Assembly: GCF_905397285.1 (NCBI RefSeq)
Contig: NZ_CAJPUX010000001.1
Location: forward strand, 744,001 to 808,000
Origin: Cupriavidus plantarum
GTDB taxonomy: Bacteria > Pseudomonadota > Gammaproteobacteria > Burkholderiales > Burkholderiaceae
Direction of reading: 5' to 3'
DNA length: 64,000 nt
Part shown: positions 18,360 through 28,531 of the stretch, piece after piece
How positions within the stretch are numbered: the stretch's first letter is position 1
Layout of the letters: each line of letters begins with the position of its first letter
Translations under genes and position numbers: made by a program
The notes under the pieces: generated by a model
The model's database searches: none
Seen by the model: only the letters and a program-made list of their open reading frames with translations
What the model was told of the DNA's origin: nothing

Positions 18360-19358
18360 TCAGCGGCGCGTGGCCAGTTCCGCGCCCTGGCGGAGCGCTT
18401 CGAGCAGGCTGCGCTCGTCGGCGATGCCCTTGCCCGCGATATCGAACGCGGTGCCATGGTCGACCGACGTGCGGATCACCGGCAGGCCGACGGTGATGTT
18501 GACGCCGGCTTCGAGGCCAAGCACCTTGACCGGACCGTGGCCCTGGTCGTGGTACATCGCGACGACGAGGTCGAAGTCGCCGCGGCCCGCGCGATAGAAC
18601 AGCGTATCGGCGGGCAGCGGGCCTTCGACATTCCAGCCGCGCTCCCGCACGACATTCACGGCGGGGATGATCTTCTCTTCTTCTTCGCCGTGGCCGAACA
18701 GGCCGTTTTCGCCCGCGTGCGGGTTGATGCCGCACACGCCGATGCGCGGGTCGGCGATGCCGGCCCGGCGCAGCGTTTCATGGCCGCGCTCGATCACGCG
18801 TTGCACCAGTGCCGGTTCGATCTTGCGGATGGCGTCGAGCAGGCCGATGTGCGTGGTCACGTGGATCACGCGCAGTTGCGGCGCCACGAGCATCATCGAC
18901 ACTTCCGGCGTGCCGGTCAGGTGGGCAAGCATCTCGGTGTGGCCCGGGAATTTGTGGCCGCCGGCGTGCAGTGCTTCCTTGTTCAGCGGGGCGGTGCAGA
19001 TCGCGTCGATCTGCTCGTCGCGCGTCAGCTCCACCGCGCGTTCGATGTAGCGGAACGCGGCGTCGCCGGCCAGCGCGGACAGCTTGCCGAACGGCAGGTC
19101 CTCGGGGATCAGGCCCAGGTCGATACAGTCGATCGTGCCGGCTTCGAAGCGGGCTTCCGCGGGGGTGGCGATGGCGCGCACCTCCAGCTTGCTGTTCACG
19201 ATCTTCGCGGCCTGACGCAGGCGCTGCGCGTCGCCGATCACCAGCGGGCGGCATTGCGCGTACACGGTATCGTGCGCGAGGCTCTTGACGATGATCTCGG
19301 GACCGACGCCGGAGGCATCGCCCATGGTGATGCCGATGATGGGGAGGTAGTCGCTCAT
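18360..19358 (-). CDS. pdxA2: 4-phospho-D-threonate 3-dehydrogenase-type PdxA2
   Basis: The 332-residue protein is a PdxA-family NAD-dependent dehydrogenase with the metal-binding His blocks KFPGHTEMLAHLTG, GINPHAGENG and MYHDQGHGPVKVLG. Because it is encoded with a four-carbon acid-sugar kinase and a KdgT-type permease rather than with vitamin B6 or ksgA genes, it fits PdxA2. That enzyme oxidises 4-phospho-D-threonate or -erythronate, and the product decarboxylates to dihydroxyacetone phosphate. True PdxA activity on 4-phosphohydroxythreonine is the alternative. Confidence 0.88.
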   Translation of the reverse strand: MSDYLPIIGITMGDASGVGPEIIVKSLAHDTVYAQCRPLVIGDAQRLRQAAKIVNSKLEVRAIATPAEARFEAGTIDCIDLGLIPEDLPFGKLSALAGDAAFRYIERAVELTRDEQIDAICTAPLNKEALHAGGHKFPGHTEMLAHLTGTPEVSMMLVAPQLRVIHVTTHIGLLDAIRKIEPALVQRVIERGHETLRRAGIADPRIGVCGINPHAGENGLFGHGEEEEKIIPAVNVVRERGWNVEGPLPADTLFYRAGRGDFDLVVAMYHDQGHGPVKVLGLEAGVNITVGLPVIRTSVDHGTAFDIAGKGIADERSLLEALRQGAELATRR

Positions 19359-19418
19359 TGTCGTTTCATCCTGCTTGTTGATGCCCCGCGTGTCTGGCTT
19401 GCGCAGGCAATCGTAAAT

Positions 19419-20717
19419 TCAATCGGCCTGCATGGCGCGCCATGCGAGCCATAGTGCCGCGTCGGTACCGAACGCTCCGGCTTTTGTCGCCACATGGCGC
19501 GCCGGTCGTTCCAGCGTGCGCGACAGCGGCACGCCGGGTTCCACTTCATGCCTGAGTTGCAGCGTCGCGATGCCCGCCGCGGCGAGCATGGCGCGTGCCG
19601 TTTCACCACCGGTGGCGATCAGCCCGCCAACGTGGTCGAACGAGGGCAGCACGAGCGCCGCCAGTGCGTTGCTCAGCGTCGGGCCCTCGGCCGTGTCGAA
19701 TGCCTCGTCGCGGCCGATCCCGATCAGCAGGTCGCGGCCGCCTTGCAGGCGTCCGGCGATGTCCTGCTGGATCGACGCCCACGACGCGTGCGCCGATCCG
19801 TCGCGCAGCACCTGCGGCGCGATCTCGATATGGTCCATGCCCGTGCGCGCGCGCAGCAACGCCGCCTGCCGGCCCGATACGCCGGACATGCTGCCCACCA
19901 GCGCGAGCACGGGGCCTTTGCGGTGTTCGATCCCGCTGGCGCTGCCTTGACCTTGCTCGGCGGGGCTTCCGTGTGTGGCCAGCGCACGCGCAAGGCCGCC
20001 GGAGCCGACCCAGAACGCGGGCGTATCGAGCGAGACGGTGGCGGCGGCGATAACGCCGATATCGGCTTCGCTCTCGGCATCGCAAACCACCGCCCGCACG
20101 CCTTCGGCGACAAACGCGGCGATGCGAGCGCGCACGGCGGCATCGCCGGCGCGGACCACGTCGAGCTCGACCACCGCCGTGCGCACATCATGCACGGCCA
20201 GCAACGCGGCCATATCGGCCACGCCGCTCAGCCCTTCGAGCCGCCAGATGTCGGACTCGCCCAGCGGCTCTCCGTTCACGAAGACGCAGCCACCGCGCGT
20301 GGTACGGCCCGTCGCGGGAAAGGCCGGCGCGACGATCGCCACGCCCGCATGGGGCAGCAACGCCGCCGTCTCGGCAGCCCAGTTTCCCCGCAACGTCGAA
20401 TCGATCTTCTTGTACAGCCGCCGCGCCTGCACCGCACGCGCACCGCCGAGCCGCTGCCACGCCTCGACATTGCACGCAGCGGCCCGCGCGGGCGCCATCC
20501 GGCGGCTATCCACATCGGCCGCGATCACATCCGCATCCGCGATGCCTGCCAGCGCATCGTCCGCAGCCTTCGCATCGAGCGTCACCATCGTGCGCGCGCC
20601 AGCGGCGGCGAAGCCGATCGCGCAGTCGGCGGCGCCCGACAGATCGTCGGCGATCACCAGCCACGCGCCGGGCGAGGGCAGCGTGCCGATGGAGCTGCTT
20701 CGCATGCGGCTGCTCAT
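19419..20717 (-). CDS. dtnK: Four-carbon acid-sugar kinase (D-threonate kinase type, DUF1537)
   Basis: The 432-residue product has the N-terminal sugar-acid binding domain ([26 protein letters not shown]) and the C-terminal nucleotide-binding domain ([15 protein letters not shown]) of the DUF1537 kinases. It would phosphorylate a C4 sugar acid at O4. D-threonate is most likely given PdxA2 next door; D-erythronate is possible. The start overlaps the permease stop as ATGA. Confidence 0.88.
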   Translation of the reverse strand: MSSRMRSSSIGTLPSPGAWLVIADDLSGAADCAIGFAAAGARTMVTLDAKAADDALAGIADADVIAADVDSRRMAPARAAACNVEAWQRLGGARAVQARRLYKKIDSTLRGNWAAETAALLPHAGVAIVAPAFPATGRTTRGGCVFVNGEPLGESDIWRLEGLSGVADMAALLAVHDVRTAVVELDVVRAGDAAVRARIAAFVAEGVRAVVCDAESEADIGVIAAATVSLDTPAFWVGSGGLARALATHGSPAEQGQGSASGIEHRKGPVLALVGSMSGVSGRQAALLRARTGMDHIEIAPQVLRDGSAHASWASIQQDIAGRLQGGRDLLIGIGRDEAFDTAEGPTLSNALAALVLPSFDHVGGLIATGGETARAMLAAAGIATLQLRHEVEPGVPLSRTLERPARHVATKAGAFGTDAALWLAWRAMQAD

Positions 20718-21697
20718 GCGGCCGTCCGCGCCACGGCGTCCGCCTGGCGGTTGGCCACGCGGCGCGCGACCCAGGCCGTGGCCAGCGGCGTCAGCACGGC
20801 CGTCACGACCACACAGGCCGCCACGAGAATCGTCGCGCTCTTGGCGGCTTCCTCATACACGGGATTCGCCGCGGCAATCAGCGTAGGCACCGCGGCAGCG
20901 TTGCCCGCCGTACTCGCCGCGGCCACCCCCGCCACCCCCGTGCCGCCCGTCAGACGGTCGGCGAAGTACAGCGTGAACCCCGTGATCACGACCACCGCAA
21001 CGCCGAGACCCAGGCCCAGCATCCCAGCCTGCCACACCTTGTGCAGATCGAGACCGGCGCCAAGGGCCAGCGCGAAGAAAGGAATCATCACGGGCACGGC
21101 CTTGCTGAGGAAGTCGCGCATCTCGCGGTCGAGGTTGCCGAGCAGCATGCCGAGCACGAGCGGAAGGATGCTGCCGACGAGCGTGGGCCACGGAAATGCG
21201 GAAAGACCGGCCACACCGAGCGTGACCATGGTCAGGAACGGACCCGACTCGAGCGACATGATCGTGTAAGCGCCGACGTCTTCCGGCTTGCCGTACTGGC
21301 CCATCAGCGCCATGTAGAGACCGCCGTTGGTATCGTTCATCGCGGCCACCACGGCGAGCGTGGACAGGCCCGCGAACATGCCCGAGCTGATCGGCGATTC
21401 GCCGAGGAAGTGGCCCATGATCACGCCGAGCACCATCGCGGTTCCGATCTTGACGCCGAACAGCACGCCGCCTTTCTTGATGATGTACGGCGTGGCCTTG
21501 ACGTTGATGCTCGCGCCCATGCAGACGTAGAAGACGGCAAGGATCGGCAGGGCGCCGGTGAACAGGGCGCCCGTGAACGAACCGAAGAACTTCGGGCCCT
21601 CGGGGGCGAACGTCGCGACCAGCGAACCGATCAGCAGCGGCACGATCATCATGCCGCCGGGGACGCGCTCGATGGCGCGCTTGATGGAAATCTGCAT
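20714..21697 (-). CDS. 2-keto-3-deoxygluconate permease family transporter (KdgT-like)
   Basis: This 327-residue integral membrane protein has about ten hydrophobic segments and the KdgT signatures [15 protein letters not shown] and [19 protein letters not shown]. It is the uptake component of the four-carbon acid-sugar module and is first in the operon (permease, kinase, dehydrogenase). Substrate is inferred from the enzymes, not from the permease sequence. Confidence 0.87.
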   Translation of the reverse strand: MQISIKRAIERVPGGMMIVPLLIGSLVATFAPEGPKFFGSFTGALFTGALPILAVFYVCMGASINVKATPYIIKKGGVLFGVKIGTAMVLGVIMGHFLGESPISSGMFAGLSTLAVVAAMNDTNGGLYMALMGQYGKPEDVGAYTIMSLESGPFLTMVTLGVAGLSAFPWPTLVGSILPLVLGMLLGNLDREMRDFLSKAVPVMIPFFALALGAGLDLHKVWQAGMLGLGLGVAVVVITGFTLYFADRLTGGTGVAGVAAASTAGNAAAVPTLIAAANPVYEEAAKSATILVAACVVVTAVLTPLATAWVARRVANRQADAVARTAA

Positions 21698-21743
21698 TCT
21701 CGTCTCCTGCCGCGTGGGGATGCGGCCTGCGTCTGTTGAATTT

Positions 21744-21769
21744 TGATCGAACCGATCATGTTTCGATCG
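21744..21769. promoter_or_regulatory. Candidate operator upstream of the sugar-acid operon
   Basis: An imperfect dyad (TGATCGAAC ... GTTTCGATCG) lies about 47-72 nt before the permease start codon, and further TGATC/GATCA half-sites occur at 21826-21842. Position and symmetry suit a repressor site, and the DeoR-type protein at 17489 is the obvious candidate. The remaining intergenic DNA up to 21950 holds no gene. Confidence 0.35.
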
Positions 21770-21950
21770 CTTGCAGGCCGAAGTTTAGGCGAATCGCTCA
21801 AAAATGACCAGTTCAATCAATTCAATGATCGATGTGATCACTTGGCGGGGAGGCAATGCGGACGAAACGTGTGGATCCCGCCACAACCGCGCCGCGACGG
21901 TTTAGCATCGTGTTTTCCGGTTCCAACGACACGACACGAAGGCCAAGACC

Positions 21951-22559
21951 ATGAGACTGATCGGCATGCTCGACTCCCCCTATGTCCGCCGCGCGGCCAT
22001 CTCGATGAAGCTGCTGGACGTGCCGTTCACCCACGAATCGGTCTCGGTCTTCCGGACGTTCGACCAGTTCCGCGCCATCAATCCCGTCGTCAAGGCGCCC
22101 ACGCTCGTGTGCGACGACGGGGTGCTGCTCATGGACTCCACGTTCATCATTGACTACGCCGAGGCGCTCAGCGGCCGCAGCCTGATGCCGCGTGACCTCG
22201 CCGCCCGGCGGCAGGACCTGCGCGTGCTTGGCCTGGCGCTGGCCGCCTGCGAAAAGGTGGTGCAGGACGTCTACGAGCACAACCTGCGCCCCGAGGAAAA
22301 GCAGCACCGGCCGTGGATCGACCGTGTCGACGGCCAGCGGGCGAGCGCCTTCTCGATGCTGGAAGCGGAAATCGCGCAGCGGCGGACGCCGGCGGCACAG
22401 GCGGAGCTGAATCAGGCCGACGTCACGGCGGCGGTGGTGTGGACATTCACCCAGGCCATGCTACCGGGCCGGGTAGACGCCGCCGCGCATCCCGCCCTGG
22501 CCGCGTTCACCGCAGCGGTCGAGCGGTTCGAAGCCTTCGTCGATACGCCGCCGGTTTGA
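21951..22559 (+). CDS. Glutathione S-transferase family protein
   Basis: The 202-residue protein has the thioredoxin-like N-terminal domain (MLDSPYVRRAAISMKLL with the conserved Ser/Pro region, and NPVVKAPTLVCDDGVLLMDST giving the cis-Pro and Ser contacts to glutathione) and a C-terminal helical domain. It is monocistronic. The thiol substrate is not predictable. Confidence 0.85.
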   Translation: MRLIGMLDSPYVRRAAISMKLLDVPFTHESVSVFRTFDQFRAINPVVKAPTLVCDDGVLLMDSTFIIDYAEALSGRSLMPRDLAARRQDLRVLGLALAACEKVVQDVYEHNLRPEEKQHRPWIDRVDGQRASAFSMLEAEIAQRRTPAAQAELNQADVTAAVVWTFTQAMLPGRVDAAAHPALAAFTAAVERFEAFVDTPPV

Positions 22560-22758
22560 TCGGTGATGAAGCTAGGGGTTGTGACGTGGCGGCGACACCG
22601 GTGCCGCGTATTTTGCGGGTTCCGACATCACCCGGGCAAGTCATGGTGTTAGAATCCAAGTCTTTGATTTTCTAGGCGATTGCCTGCAACGCATCGCCGC
22701 CGTATCAGACGCGTGTCCGTTTTGCGCCGGGCCCGACGCCCGCACGACACCGAGACCC

Positions 22759-24303
22759 ATGACCACTACCGACCTCCCAGACCAGACCCAGACCGAACAG
22801 ACGGCCGCGCCGGCGCAACAGCCGACGCCGGACCAGACGTTCGACAGCTTCGGGCTGGATGCGCGCATCGTGCGCGCCCTTACCGAACAAGGCTACTCGA
22901 AGCCGACGCCGATCCAGGCGCAGGCCATTCCGGTCGTGCTGCTGGGCAAGGACGTCATGGGGGCCGCGCAGACCGGCACGGGCAAGACCGCTGGGTTCGC
23001 GCTGCCGATCATCCAGCGCCTGCTGCCGATGGCCAATGCGAGCGCTTCGCCCGCCCGCCATCCGGTCCGCGCGCTGATGCTCACCCCGACCCGCGAGCTC
23101 GCGGATCAGGTCTACGACAACGTGGCACGTTACGCCAAGCACACGGACCTGCGCAGCACGGTCGTGTTCGGCGGCGTCGACATGAACCCGCAGACCGATG
23201 CGCTGCGCCGTGGCGTGGAGATCCTCGTCGCGACGCCGGGCCGTCTGCTCGACCACGTGCAACAGAAGTCGGTGAACCTGTCGCAGGTGCAGATGCTCGT
23301 GCTCGACGAAGCGGACCGCATGCTCGACATGGGCTTCCTGCCGGACCTGCAGCGCATCATCAACCTGCTGCCGGCACAGCGCCAGACGCTGCTGTTCTCG
23401 GCAACGTTCTCGCCCGAGATCAAGCGGCTGGCCGCGAGCTACCTCAAGCAGCCGGTGACGATCGAAGTGGCGCGCAGCAACTCGACCAACGAGAACGTGC
23501 GCCAGATGGTCTATCAGGTCGAGGACGGCCACAAGCAGGCCGCGGTCGTGCATCTGCTGAAGCAGCGCGCCGCGCAGGGCCAGTCGAAGCAGTGCATCGT
23601 GTTCGTAAACAGCAAGATCGGGTGCTCTCGCCTGGCGCGCCATCTCGAACGCGAGGGCATCAACGCCGCCGCGATCCACGGCGACAAGACGCAGACCGAG
23701 CGCATGCAGACGCTCGAAGGTTTCAAGAGCGGCACGATCGACGCGCTCGTGGCCACCGACGTCGCGGCCCGTGGCCTCGATATCCAGGCCATGCCGTGCG
23801 TGATCAACTTCGACCTGCCGTTCAGCGCGGAAGACTATGTGCACCGTATCGGCCGTACGGGCCGCGCGGGCGCCAGCGGCGATGCGCTCTCGATCTACGT
23901 GCCGGGTAACGACGACCGTCTGCTGGCCGATATCGAGAAGCTGATCAAGCGCAGCGTGCCGCGCGGTCAGCTCGAAGGCTTCGACCCGACCGGCGAACGC
24001 GCGCGCAGCGAGGAAGCCGACCGCCGCCGCCAGCGCAACGACGTGCGCCGCGCGCGCGATGCGGGCGAGGGTGGCGGTGAAGAGCGCCGCCGCCGTGGCG
24101 AGCAGGGTTCGTCGTCGCGCACCGCGTTCCGTCCGTCGGACGATCCGTTCTTCTCGCGTCCGTACGAGCCGAGCGTGAGCCATGGCAATGGCAACGCGAC
24201 GCAGTCGCCGGCCGACGAACTTGCCGCCGCGCTCACGCGTGGCCGCCAGGCACCGAAGCGTCCCGTCGCGGCGCTGCTCGGCGGCGTGCCGCGCAAGTCG
24301 TGA
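22759..24303 (+). CDS. DEAD-box ATP-dependent RNA helicase
   Basis: The 514-residue product has all helicase motifs in order: Q motif (GYSKPTPIQAQAIP), Walker A (AQTGTGKTAGF), VLDEADRMLDMGF, the SAT motif (LFSATF), TDVAARGLD and HRIGRTGRAG. After residue ~385 comes an Arg/Glu-rich charged tail (RRRQRNDVRRARDAGEG) that probably binds RNA. It is RhlE/DeaD-like. The gene stands alone; the 199-nt gap upstream has no other gene. Confidence 0.92.
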   Translation: MTTTDLPDQTQTEQTAAPAQQPTPDQTFDSFGLDARIVRALTEQGYSKPTPIQAQAIPVVLLGKDVMGAAQTGTGKTAGFALPIIQRLLPMANASASPARHPVRALMLTPTRELADQVYDNVARYAKHTDLRSTVVFGGVDMNPQTDALRRGVEILVATPGRLLDHVQQKSVNLSQVQMLVLDEADRMLDMGFLPDLQRIINLLPAQRQTLLFSATFSPEIKRLAASYLKQPVTIEVARSNSTNENVRQMVYQVEDGHKQAAVVHLLKQRAAQGQSKQCIVFVNSKIGCSRLARHLEREGINAAAIHGDKTQTERMQTLEGFKSGTIDALVATDVAARGLDIQAMPCVINFDLPFSAEDYVHRIGRTGRAGASGDALSIYVPGNDDRLLADIEKLIKRSVPRGQLEGFDPTGERARSEEADRRRQRNDVRRARDAGEGGGEERRRRGEQGSSSRTAFRPSDDPFFSRPYEPSVSHGNGNATQSPADELAAALTRGRQAPKRPVAALLGGVPRKS

Positions 24304-24329
24304 TCAACTGACCCGATGAGCTAACCTGA

Positions 24330-25310
24330 TTAGCTCACCCATCGCGCCTTCCAATCCTCGATCGCCCGCTCCAGCCAGCGGGCGACTGTCATTTCGCCGT
24401 TGACGATTCCCAGATGCGCGCCGGCCTCGCGCAGTGCCGCGAGCGGATCGCGCACGTCGACGGCCAGCGCGCCGCTCTGCTTGCTGAGCTTTTCGCCCGC
24501 CGCGTTCACGACCACCGGCACATGCAGGTAACTGGGCGTCGGCGCGCCGAGCAGATGCTGCAGATGGATCTGCCGCGGCGTCGAGTCCAGCAGGTCCGCG
24601 CCGCGCACGATATGCGTGATGCCCTGCGCGGCATCGTCGACGACAACCGCAAGCTGATAAGCCCAAAGCCCATCCGCGCGCCGCAGGACAAAGTCTCCGA
24701 GTTCCGTCTCCAGGTCCTGACACTGGCGGCCCTGCCAGCGATCGTCGAAACAGATCGTCGCGGCCGGGCCGTCGGGCACGCGCACGCGCCATGCGCGCGG
24801 CAGCTTGCCGTGGAGTCCGTTGCGGCAGGTGCCCGGATAGCCGAGCGTCTGATGGCGTTCGCGCACGTGCACGAGCGAGTCGGCGATCTCCTTGCGCGAG
24901 CATCCGCAGGGATAGAGCTGGCCCGCCGCATCCAGCGCGCGCAGCGCCTCGCCATAGCGCGCCTCGCGCCGGCTCTGCCATTCGGGCGGCTCGTCGGGGA
25001 CGAGGCCGACCTCTACCAGCGTGCGGACGATGTCCTCGTCCGCTCCGGCCACGCAGCGCGGGTAGTCGATGTCCTCGATGCGCACGAGCCATTGGCCGCC
25101 ATGCGCGCGGGCATCGAGCCAGCTGGCCAGCGCGGTGACGAGCGAGCCGATATGGAGTGGCCCGGTGGGCGAGGGGGCGAAGCGGCCGCGATAGTTTGGG
25201 GCGCCATGTTTTGGGGCGCCGTGGTTTGGGACGCCCTGGTTTGGGCCGCCATCACTGGGTCCGCCATCGTTTGGGTCGGGATAGCGGGCGGGACGTTTAG
25301 GCGCGTTCAT
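24330..25310 (-). CDS. gluQ: Glutamyl-Q tRNA(Asp) synthetase
   Basis: The 326-residue protein is a truncated class I GluRS paralogue with [14 protein letters not shown], the zinc-site cysteines [10 protein letters not shown] and EKLSKQSGA (KMSKS counterpart), and no anticodon-binding domain. GluQ-RS glutamylates queuosine in tRNA(Asp). The start at 25310 overlaps the LysR-type stop as ATGA. The first ~40 residues are a family-atypical Gly/Pro/Asn/His repeat (GAPKHGAPN) from 15-bp tandem units at 25199-25270. Confidence 0.9.
   Translation of the reverse strand: MNAPKRPARYPDPNDGGPSDGGPNQGVPNHGAPKHGAPNYRGRFAPSPTGPLHIGSLVTALASWLDARAHGGQWLVRIEDIDYPRCVAGADEDIVRTLVEVGLVPDEPPEWQSRREARYGEALRALDAAGQLYPCGCSRKEIADSLVHVRERHQTLGYPGTCRNGLHGKLPRAWRVRVPDGPAATICFDDRWQGRQCQDLETELGDFVLRRADGLWAYQLAVVVDDAAQGITHIVRGADLLDSTPRQIHLQHLLGAPTPSYLHVPVVVNAAGEKLSKQSGALAVDVRDPLAALREAGAHLGIVNGEMTVARWLERAIEDWKARWVS
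25199..25270. repeat. Tandem 15-bp repeats at the 5' end of gluQ
   Basis: Four to five imperfect units of roughly GGCGCCATGTTTTGG encode the repeated (N/K)(H/Q)G(A/V)P pentapeptide before the catalytic domain. The frame-preserving unit length implies a variable-length tail. Confidence 0.65.
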
Positions 25311-26233
25311 TCCATCACGGGCATCGGCGCTTGCTGAATCAAAGCCTGCGCGAGCCGAGGGTCCTCCAGCTTCGCTGCCCACCATTGCAGCGCCTTGCCG
25401 CGCGTGCTGGTGCGCCATGCCACCTTGAAGTTGCCCGGCGCGCGAATTTCCACCGTCTCCCGCGCCTGCAGCACGCCGCTCTCGATAAACGGCTGCGCCA
25501 TCGGCGCGGGCAGCCAGCCGCAGCCGAGCCCGCGGATCTGCGCCTCGAGCTTGTCCCGCATGCTCGGCACCACCAGCACGTCCTGACCGGCGAGCACGCC
25601 GAACGTGCGCGCGGGCAGGTTGCGCGACGTATCGCCCACCGCGACGATGCGGTGCTTGGCGATCTCCATCGTCGTCAGCGGCCCCTCGACCGAGGCCAGC
25701 GGATGATGCGCGGCCACCACGAACACGAACGGCATCGTGCCGAGCGGCCGGATCTGGAAGCCCTGCGTGCTCGGCGCCTCGTACGCGCCGCCGATGATCA
25801 GGTCGGCGCGGTTGCTGACGAGCGCGTCCCACGCGCCGCCCAGCACTTCCTTGCCGAAGCGCAGCCGCGTCGCGGTGTTCTCGGCATAGAAGTCCTGGAT
25901 CACGGGCAGCAGCGCCCGAAAGTTGATGAGGTCGTCGGTGACGATCGACAGCGTGGCCTCCCAGCCCGTGGCCAGCCGTTTGACGCGGCGAGCCAGGTCG
26001 TCGGCCGCGTGCAGCAGGTGGCGGCCCTCGTCGAGCAACGCGCGCCCGGCTGGCGTCAGCTCGGCGCGGTGGCGGCGTCGGTCGAACAGCAACACGTCGA
26101 GATCGTCCTCGAGCTTGCGGACCACGTAGGTCAGCGCCGACGGCACCTTGCCCATTTCGTGGGCGGCGGCGGCAAAGCTGCCTTTGCGCTCGATGGCGTC
26201 GAGGACTTCTAGCGATTCAAGGGACAGGGCCAT
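25307..26233 (-). CDS. LysR-family transcriptional regulator
   Basis: The 308-residue protein has an N-terminal winged helix-turn-helix ([26 protein letters not shown], given here by position 17-42) and a periplasmic-binding-like effector domain. It is divergent from a pirin gene, the arrangement seen for many LysR/pirin pairs, so it probably regulates pirin and itself. A T-N11-A dyad touches its start codon. Confidence 0.9.
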   Translation of the reverse strand: MALSLESLEVLDAIERKGSFAAAAHEMGKVPSALTYVVRKLEDDLDVLLFDRRRHRAELTPAGRALLDEGRHLLHAADDLARRVKRLATGWEATLSIVTDDLINFRALLPVIQDFYAENTATRLRFGKEVLGGAWDALVSNRADLIIGGAYEAPSTQGFQIRPLGTMPFVFVVAAHHPLASVEGPLTTMEIAKHRIVAVGDTSRNLPARTFGVLAGQDVLVVPSMRDKLEAQIRGLGCGWLPAPMAQPFIESGVLQARETVEIRAPGNFKVAWRTSTRGKALQWWAAKLEDPRLAQALIQQAPMPVME

Positions 26234-26250
26234 GATTCAAAAATTCTGAA
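26234..26250. promoter_or_regulatory. LysR-type operator candidate (ATTCA-N7-TGAAT)
   Basis: A perfect 5-bp dyad with the T-N11-A core (TCAAAAATTCTGA) begins immediately upstream of the LysR-type start codon. This position fits negative autoregulation, while activation of the divergent pirin gene would need contacts further along the 153-nt gap. Confidence 0.5.
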
Positions 26251-26386
26251 TAAGTGCTTCTAAGGCAGTGCCCATCAATATACTCCGACAGGCCTAAACT
26301 GCAAAGCATCGCAACGCATTACGCCCCACCCGGCACACAATCCGGGCGATTCGGCAAAGCCTACGGCCTAAAGGAGGGCCATCAAA

Positions 26387-27085
26387 ATGATTGAAATCCG
26401 TAAGTCGAACGAGCGCGGTTACGCAGACCATGGCTGGCTGAAGTCGTTTCACAGCTTCTCCTTCGCCGACTATTTCGATCAGAACCATATCCAGTTCGGG
26501 CCGCTGCGCGTGATCAACGAGGACCGCGTGGCGCCGGGCATGGGTTTTGGCACGCATGGCCACCGCGACATGGAGATCATCAGCTATGTGCTCGAAGGCG
26601 AGCTGGCCCACAAGGACAGCATGGGCAACGGCAGCGTGATCCGTCCTGGCGATGTGCAGCGCATGAGCGCGGGCACGGGGGTTCGCCACTCGGAATACAA
26701 CCACGCGGCGCACGACACGACGCACTTCCTGCAAATCTGGATCATGCCGAATCAACAGGGCATCGAGCCGGGCTATGAAGAGCGCCATTTCGACACGGCC
26801 GAGAAGCGCGGCCGTCTGCGCCTCGTGGCGAGCCCGGACGGCGCCGAGGGTTCGGTGGTCGTGCATCAGGATGCCCGGCTCTATGCGGGTCTGTTCGAGG
26901 GCGACGAGTCCGCCGCGCTGACGCTGGCCGCCGGCCGCCGCGCCTATGTGCACGTAGCGCGTGGCCGGGTGACGGTCAACGGCCAGAAGCTGGAAGCCGG
27001 TGACGCCGCCAAGCTGCAGGACGTGGCGGAAGTGAAGATCGAGCAGGGCGATGGCGCGGAAGTGCTGGTGTTCGACCTGCCCTGA
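26387..27085 (+). CDS. Pirin-family cupin (YhhW-like quercetinase type)
   Basis: The 232-residue product is a bicupin of the pirin family. Metal ligands are recognisable in GTHGHRDMEI and in GTGVRHSEYN. E. coli YhhW and human pirin have quercetin 2,3-dioxygenase activity in vitro, but the physiological role is unsettled. An AGGAGGG ribosome-binding site lies 8-14 nt before the start. Confidence 0.88.
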   Translation: MIEIRKSNERGYADHGWLKSFHSFSFADYFDQNHIQFGPLRVINEDRVAPGMGFGTHGHRDMEIISYVLEGELAHKDSMGNGSVIRPGDVQRMSAGTGVRHSEYNHAAHDTTHFLQIWIMPNQQGIEPGYEERHFDTAEKRGRLRLVASPDGAEGSVVVHQDARLYAGLFEGDESAALTLAAGRRAYVHVARGRVTVNGQKLEAGDAAKLQDVAEVKIEQGDGAEVLVFDLP

Positions 27086-27177
27086 TCCGGCATGGTATCG
27101 TCTCGGACATTCAGTCATGCGACCGGCGCGGCACTCGGTGCCGCGCCCCGCACTCAGTATCGAGACTCAGTACCGAG

Positions 27178-28161
27178 ATGACCTTTGTTTCCATTCTCCT
27201 GGCGCTGATCGCCGAGCAATTCCGGGCCCTGGGCCGCAACAATCCGATTCATGACATCGTGCGCGTGCTGGGCGAACGGGCCGAGCACGCGTTCGACACC
27301 GGGCGCCGCCGCGACGCGGCGCTGGCGTGGCTGACCGTCGTGCTGCCCCTGACGCTCGCCGCTGTCATCGTCCATTACCTGCTGGCGTCGATCAGCGTGG
27401 CGCTCACGCTCGCGTGGAACGTGCTGTTGCTGTACCTCACGCTCGGCTTCCGGCAGTTCAGCCACTATTTCACCGATATCCACGAAGCGCTCAACCGCGA
27501 CGACGTGCTGACCGCGCGCACGCTGCTGGCCGAATGGACGGGGCTCGAGACCATCGAGATGCCCGTGAGCGAGATCGTGCGCCATACGCTCGAGGCCGCC
27601 ATCGTGGCGGTGCATCGTCATGTGTTCGGCGTGTTCTTCTGGTTTCTCGTGCCGATCGGTCCGGGCGGCGTGGTGCTGTATCGCGTGGCCGAGTATCTGG
27701 GACGCCAGTGGAACCTGCCGTCCAACGAACGCAGCCCCGCGCTGGGCCGGTTCGCCGCGCAGGCGTTCTACGTGCTGGACTGGGTGCCGTCACGCCTGAC
27801 GGCGATCGGGTTTGCGATCGTCGGGAATTTCGAAGACGCCGTGTATGCGTGGCGCAATCACGCGCGCAAGTGGAACGATGCGGTCAACGGCATCCTGCTC
27901 GCGAGCGGTGGCGGGGCGCTTGGCGTGCGGCTTGGCGCGCCGCTGGCCGAGGACGATTCGAGCGTGATGCTGCGGACGAGCCTCGCGGGCGTCGATTACG
28001 CGCCCGGCATGGAGGACGCCGGGCCGGATCCGATGCCGCCCGAGTTCGGGCTGGAACCCGGCGTGCGCACGCTGCAATCGGCAGTGGGCCTCGTCTGGCG
28101 CGCCGTGGTGCTGTGGATGCTCCTGCTGGCGATGCTGTCGCTGGCGTTGTGGGTGGGCTGA
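27178..28161 (+). CDS. CobD/CbiB-like membrane protein
   Basis: The 327-residue protein has about four hydrophobic segments and the FRQFSHYFTDIHEALNRDD stretch typical of the CobD/CbiB-family proteins commonly found next to rsgA and orn in beta-proteobacteria. No cobalamin synthesis gene is nearby, so a role in cobinamide formation is doubtful here; AmpE-like sensing is another possibility. Confidence 0.75.
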   Translation: MTFVSILLALIAEQFRALGRNNPIHDIVRVLGERAEHAFDTGRRRDAALAWLTVVLPLTLAAVIVHYLLASISVALTLAWNVLLLYLTLGFRQFSHYFTDIHEALNRDDVLTARTLLAEWTGLETIEMPVSEIVRHTLEAAIVAVHRHVFGVFFWFLVPIGPGGVVLYRVAEYLGRQWNLPSNERSPALGRFAAQAFYVLDWVPSRLTAIGFAIVGNFEDAVYAWRNHARKWNDAVNGILLASGGGALGVRLGAPLAEDDSSVMLRTSLAGVDYAPGMEDAGPDPMPPEFGLEPGVRTLQSAVGLVWRAVVLWMLLLAMLSLALWVG

Positions 28162-28204
28162 GGCTGACTCACCGGGGCCCGGGGCCCGGAACGCGGAACG
28201 CCGC

Positions 28205-28513
28205 TCAGGCGTCGTTGGCCCGGCCGCATCGCCAGCACGCGGCGAACTGCGCCTCGTGCCATTCGTCGCAGGCCACGCAGTGCCAGCGCGGTCCCGGCGC
28301 CGGATTCGCCGCCGCATTCAGCACCGCCCACGCTTCCTTCTCACTCGCCGCCTCGTCGATCCACACCTGCGGCGAACTCTCCTGAAACGGAATATCGCCC
28401 GCCGCGCCGGCCAGCCACGTATTGCGCAGCTCGGCATGCATGCCCGCCGCGCGCAGCACGTTGCGGCAGTGCGCGGCATGGACCAGCGACGAGGCTCTCA
28501 ACAGCAGTTTCAC
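28205..28513 (-). CDS. DUF2007-type small protein with zinc ribbon
   Basis: The 102-residue protein has an N-terminal DUF2007-like domain (putative signal-transducing fold) and a C-terminal CxxC-N10-CxxC ribbon (Cys79, 82, 93, 96). It lies 18 nt downstream of rsgA on the same strand, so it is probably co-transcribed. No defined function. Confidence 0.75.
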   Translation of the reverse strand: MKLLLRASSLVHAAHCRNVLRAAGMHAELRNTWLAGAAGDIPFQESSPQVWIDEAASEKEAWAVLNAAANPAPGPRWHCVACDEWHEAQFAACWRCGRANDA

Positions 28514-28531
28514 GTTTGGCTCACGTTCCCC

